Below the pieces are notes generated by a model that saw only the letters and a list, made by a program, of their open reading frames with translations, was not told the DNA's origin and made no database searches. Shown here in pieces: positions 6,171 through 7,372 of a stretch of DNA of 7,372 nt; position 1 is the first letter of the stretch; each line of letters starts with the position of its first letter. This stretch comes from Qingrenia yutianensis (GTDB lineage Bacteria; Bacillota; Clostridia; UMGS1810): positions 1 through 7,372 of the forward strand of contig NZ_JACRTE010000033.1 in assembly GCF_014385105.1 (NCBI RefSeq), in the 5' to 3' direction. Position numbers and translations under genes: made by a program.

Positions 6171-6946
6171 AATGAAGAAAACAAGAAAACCAGGCGGCGG
6201 CCGGAAGAAGCTGAAGCCGGAGTACGATGCCGGGAAGAATCTGAAAGAGCAGATGGAAGGTGCTGTGGCGCTTTATGATTCTGAGATGTCCTTGCAGACC
6301 ATCGGCGATGAACTGGGATTAAATCCAATAAAAGTAAGAAAGCTGCTCATCACGGCCGGTGTGTATGAATCTGAAGTGGCGGAGAAAGTAAAAAATACTT
6401 TTGAAGAATACCGAGAAACAAAAGACTACAAAACCTCCATACTCTCCAACTGCAAACACCCTGAAACTTTCCAAAGCCTCCGTTACCTAGTACCTGCCTT
6501 ATAAAAAAGGTGTGTACTTCCCAAGTACAGCAGAAAAAGAGAAGATCAGTGTTGGGGCAGAGCGGCAGCGGAGATACAGAGCAATGAAGCGGTGGAGGGC
6601 CGATCCGACAGAAGAAAACTTTTGGGGAGTGGTTCTGGCCTATGCGGGTGTGAAATTCAAAACTTACTCCGGCTTGCCATTCTCTTACGAAATTAAAAAA
6701 GGCAGGAACGGCGAGTACACGAAAGAGCTGTGGATCGACTGCCGGGAGAACAGTAAAAGCCTGGCATGGAGTTCAGTACTGCTGGCACTGAAGAATGTTA
6801 AAGAGGATGTGGTTGATCGTCCTAAAGCTCTGGGCGATATTCGAGGTGTGACCTACATCTACGGGATGTTCTATCGGTTCGGTCTGATTGATGTGCCGGA
6901 CAAGGTAAAGGAGAAGATGGGCCGTCCAAAAGACCGCAAAAAATAG
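6163..6946 (+). pseudogene. Helix-turn-helix DNA-binding protein gene, disrupted by +1 insertion and a nonsense codon
   Basis: From ATG 6163 (GGAG at 6155-6158) the frame reads a basic N-terminus with KKTRKPGGGRKK, then an HTH-like segment, SLQTIGDELGLNPIKVRKLL (about residues 43-62). It then goes out of frame at 6448-6449, where one extra A in TCCAACTGC shifts the reading. Removing one A restores TANTLKLSKASVT followed by an in-frame TAG at 6488-6490. The same frame then runs on as YLPYKKGVYFPSTAEK through 6946 with no further break. With both lesions repaired the protein would be 260 aa: two HTH-like segments, a basic RQRRYRAMKRW stretch, a conserved-looking C-terminal region and a GRPKDRKK tail. 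The frames now appear as a 113-aa ORF (6163-6504) and an ORF from GTG 6512 to 6946 lacking an SD. It was probably a transcriptional regulator or replication-type DNA-binding protein; its target is unknown. Confidence 0.75.
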
Positions 6947-6983
6947 GTTGCTATGTACAGAAGTGTGCGGTAATATGTGCCAT

Positions 6984-7006
6984 AACTGAGAATGTGAATC
7001 TCAGTT
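6984..7006 (+). repeat. 8-bp perfect inverted repeat between the HTH pseudogene and the next ORF
   Basis: AACTGAGA (6984-6991) and TCTCAGTT (6999-7006) flank a 7-nt loop. No T-run follows, so it is not a standard terminator. Its end lies 3 nt before the next AAGGA SD, so as RNA it could limit ribosome access, and as DNA it could be an operator. Confidence 0.55.
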
Positions 7007-7009
7007 GGG

Positions 7010-7014
7010 AAGGA
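7010..7014 (+). promoter_or_regulatory. SD site pointing to a non-AUG start at 7022
   Basis: AAGGA is followed, after 7 nt, by ATT ATA GAA AAA in frame with the small ORF. The first ATG after the SD (7014-7016) is in another frame and hits TAG after four codons. The in-frame TTG 7034 and ATG 7043 lie 19 and 28 nt from this SD. Confidence 0.4.
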
Positions 7015-7021
7015 TGGTAGC

Positions 7022-7237
7022 ATTATAGAAAAATTGAAGAAAATGCTGGAGGAGTATTTGAAGAAAACAGAGCCGGAGTATTATCCGCCGGTGGAGAACC
7101 TGCTTGATCTGATCTACGAGCATTACACGGAAAACAACCCAGTAGAGAAAAACACAGTTGCTGGGAAAGCAGCAAAGGCCAAGGAAAAGGAATTGGAAGA
7201 GTGGCTGCGAGGGTTAGATGGTATGGATAGTCTCTAA
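7022..7237 (+). CDS. Small charged protein of unknown function, start codon uncertain
   Basis: The frame encodes about 71 residues if read from ATT 7022, 67 from TTG 7034 or 64 from ATG 7043. It opens with an amphipathic KLKKMLEEYLKKTEPEYYPP segment, then VENLLDLIYEHYTENNP, then a Lys/Ala/Glu-rich helix and LEEWLRGLDGMDSL at the end. It looks soluble and mostly helical, and I do not recognise its family. The SD position favours translation from ATT 7022. This may be a mutated ATG, so the gene may be weakly expressed or inactive. A short GC hairpin with a T-run follows the stop. It shares the purine-rich, lysine-heavy style of the other small genes here. Confidence 0.55.
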   Translation: MIEKLKKMLEEYLKKTEPEYYPPVENLLDLIYEHYTENNPVEKNTVAGKAAKAKEKELEEWLRGLDGMDSL

Positions 7238-7252
7238 AAATAGTCATGAATA

Positions 7253-7271
7253 GGGGTATTTCCCCGATTTT
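7253..7271 (+). terminator. Short intrinsic terminator
   Basis: GGGG (7253-7256), a TATTT loop and CCCC (7262-7265) are followed by GATTTTG. The 4-bp stem is short but all G-C, and it sits 15 nt after the stop of the small ORF. It is likely a weak terminator. Confidence 0.5.
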
Positions 7272-7298
7272 GTGTAAACTCCAAAATGATAATATAAT
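7270..7298 (+). promoter_or_regulatory. Outward-facing promoter near the right edge
   Basis: TATAAT (7293-7298) is a perfect -10 box, 17 nt after TTGTGT (7270-7275), which keeps the TTG of the -35 consensus. Transcription would start near 7305 and leave the window to the right. The first transcribed bases would enter the 7312-7347 hairpin. Confidence 0.5.
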
Positions 7299-7311
7299 TT
7301 AAGTGTTTTTC

Positions 7312-7347
7312 GAAGGATGAAATCCATATTTCGGGATTTCATCCTTC
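7312..7347 (+). repeat. Perfect 14-bp inverted repeat (5' leader hairpin)
   Basis: GAAGGATGAAATCC (7312-7325) and GGATTTCATCCTTC (7334-7347) are exact reverse complements around an 8-nt loop (7326-7333). Neither strand has a T-run just after the stem, so a terminator is unlikely. From the promoter at 7270-7298 this would be the first structure of the transcript. It could be a 5' stabiliser, an attenuator or cis-regulatory element, a small RNA, or a short palindromic repeat found elsewhere in the genome. No coding gene is visible between 7238 and 7372. Confidence 0.65.
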
Positions 7348-7372
7348 AGCTCATATATAGCATAAAAGCACA

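Noticed and set aside
5558..6490. Stop-codon reassignment or suppression as the reason for the in-frame TAA and TAG
   Set aside because: TAA and TGA serve as normal stops in intact genes here, and the HTH gene also needs a frameshift repair, so ordinary gene decay is simpler.
7312..7347. Terminal inverted repeat of an insertion sequence
   Set aside because: Both arms are adjacent rather than flanking a transposase, and no transposase coding or target duplication is visible in the window.

Overview
The window looks like a low-to-moderate GC Firmicutes chromosome, most likely a gut Lachnospiraceae/Clostridia species. The evidence is purine-rich Shine-Dalgarno sites, a Wzx flippase cluster with F420-hydrogenase-beta-like and ferredoxin genes, a VanZ-like remnant, and small lysine-rich proteins of a style I associate with that group. 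Genus cannot be fixed from the sequence alone. All supported genes are on the + strand.

Layout. (1) 1-2210 is the AT-rich end of a surface-polysaccharide (capsule/EPS) operon. It holds the 3' part of an F420 hydrogenase/dehydrogenase beta-subunit-like gene, a small two-cluster ferredoxin gene and a 485-aa Wzx-type flippase, tied together by two 8-nt stop/start overlaps. (2) 2211-2448 is a non-coding gap with a likely promoter close to the next start. (3) 2449-3776 is clearly more GC-rich. It holds a 300-aa sugar-nucleotidyltransferase-like gene and then a VanZ-family gene broken by an internal deletion and frameshift. (4) 3777-3948 is a non-coding leader with an extended -10 promoter and several inverted repeats, some mutually exclusive. 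It runs into an intact AT-richer FRG-domain gene (3949-5253). (5) 5318-5719 is a small lysine-rich coiled-coil gene cut by an in-frame TAA, followed by a good intrinsic terminator. (6) 5787-6946 is a glyoxalase-like VOC metalloprotein gene overlapping an HTH gene that carries a one-base insertion plus a nonsense codon. (7) 6947-7372 has an inverted repeat, a small acidic/lysine-rich ORF without a normal start codon at the position its SD indicates, a short terminator, and a promoter with a consensus -10 whose transcript would begin with a perfect 14-bp hairpin and continue out of the window.

How it fits together. The left side supplies polysaccharide repeat-unit modification and export plus a nucleotide-sugar activation enzyme. 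The right side is accessory: four small genes are broken or have a doubtful start, while the FRG gene in their midst is intact and composition-shifted. That pattern suggests an accessory-gene site with ongoing turnover. The FRG gene with its structured leader is the best candidate for an uncharacterised system, but a defence role is inference only.
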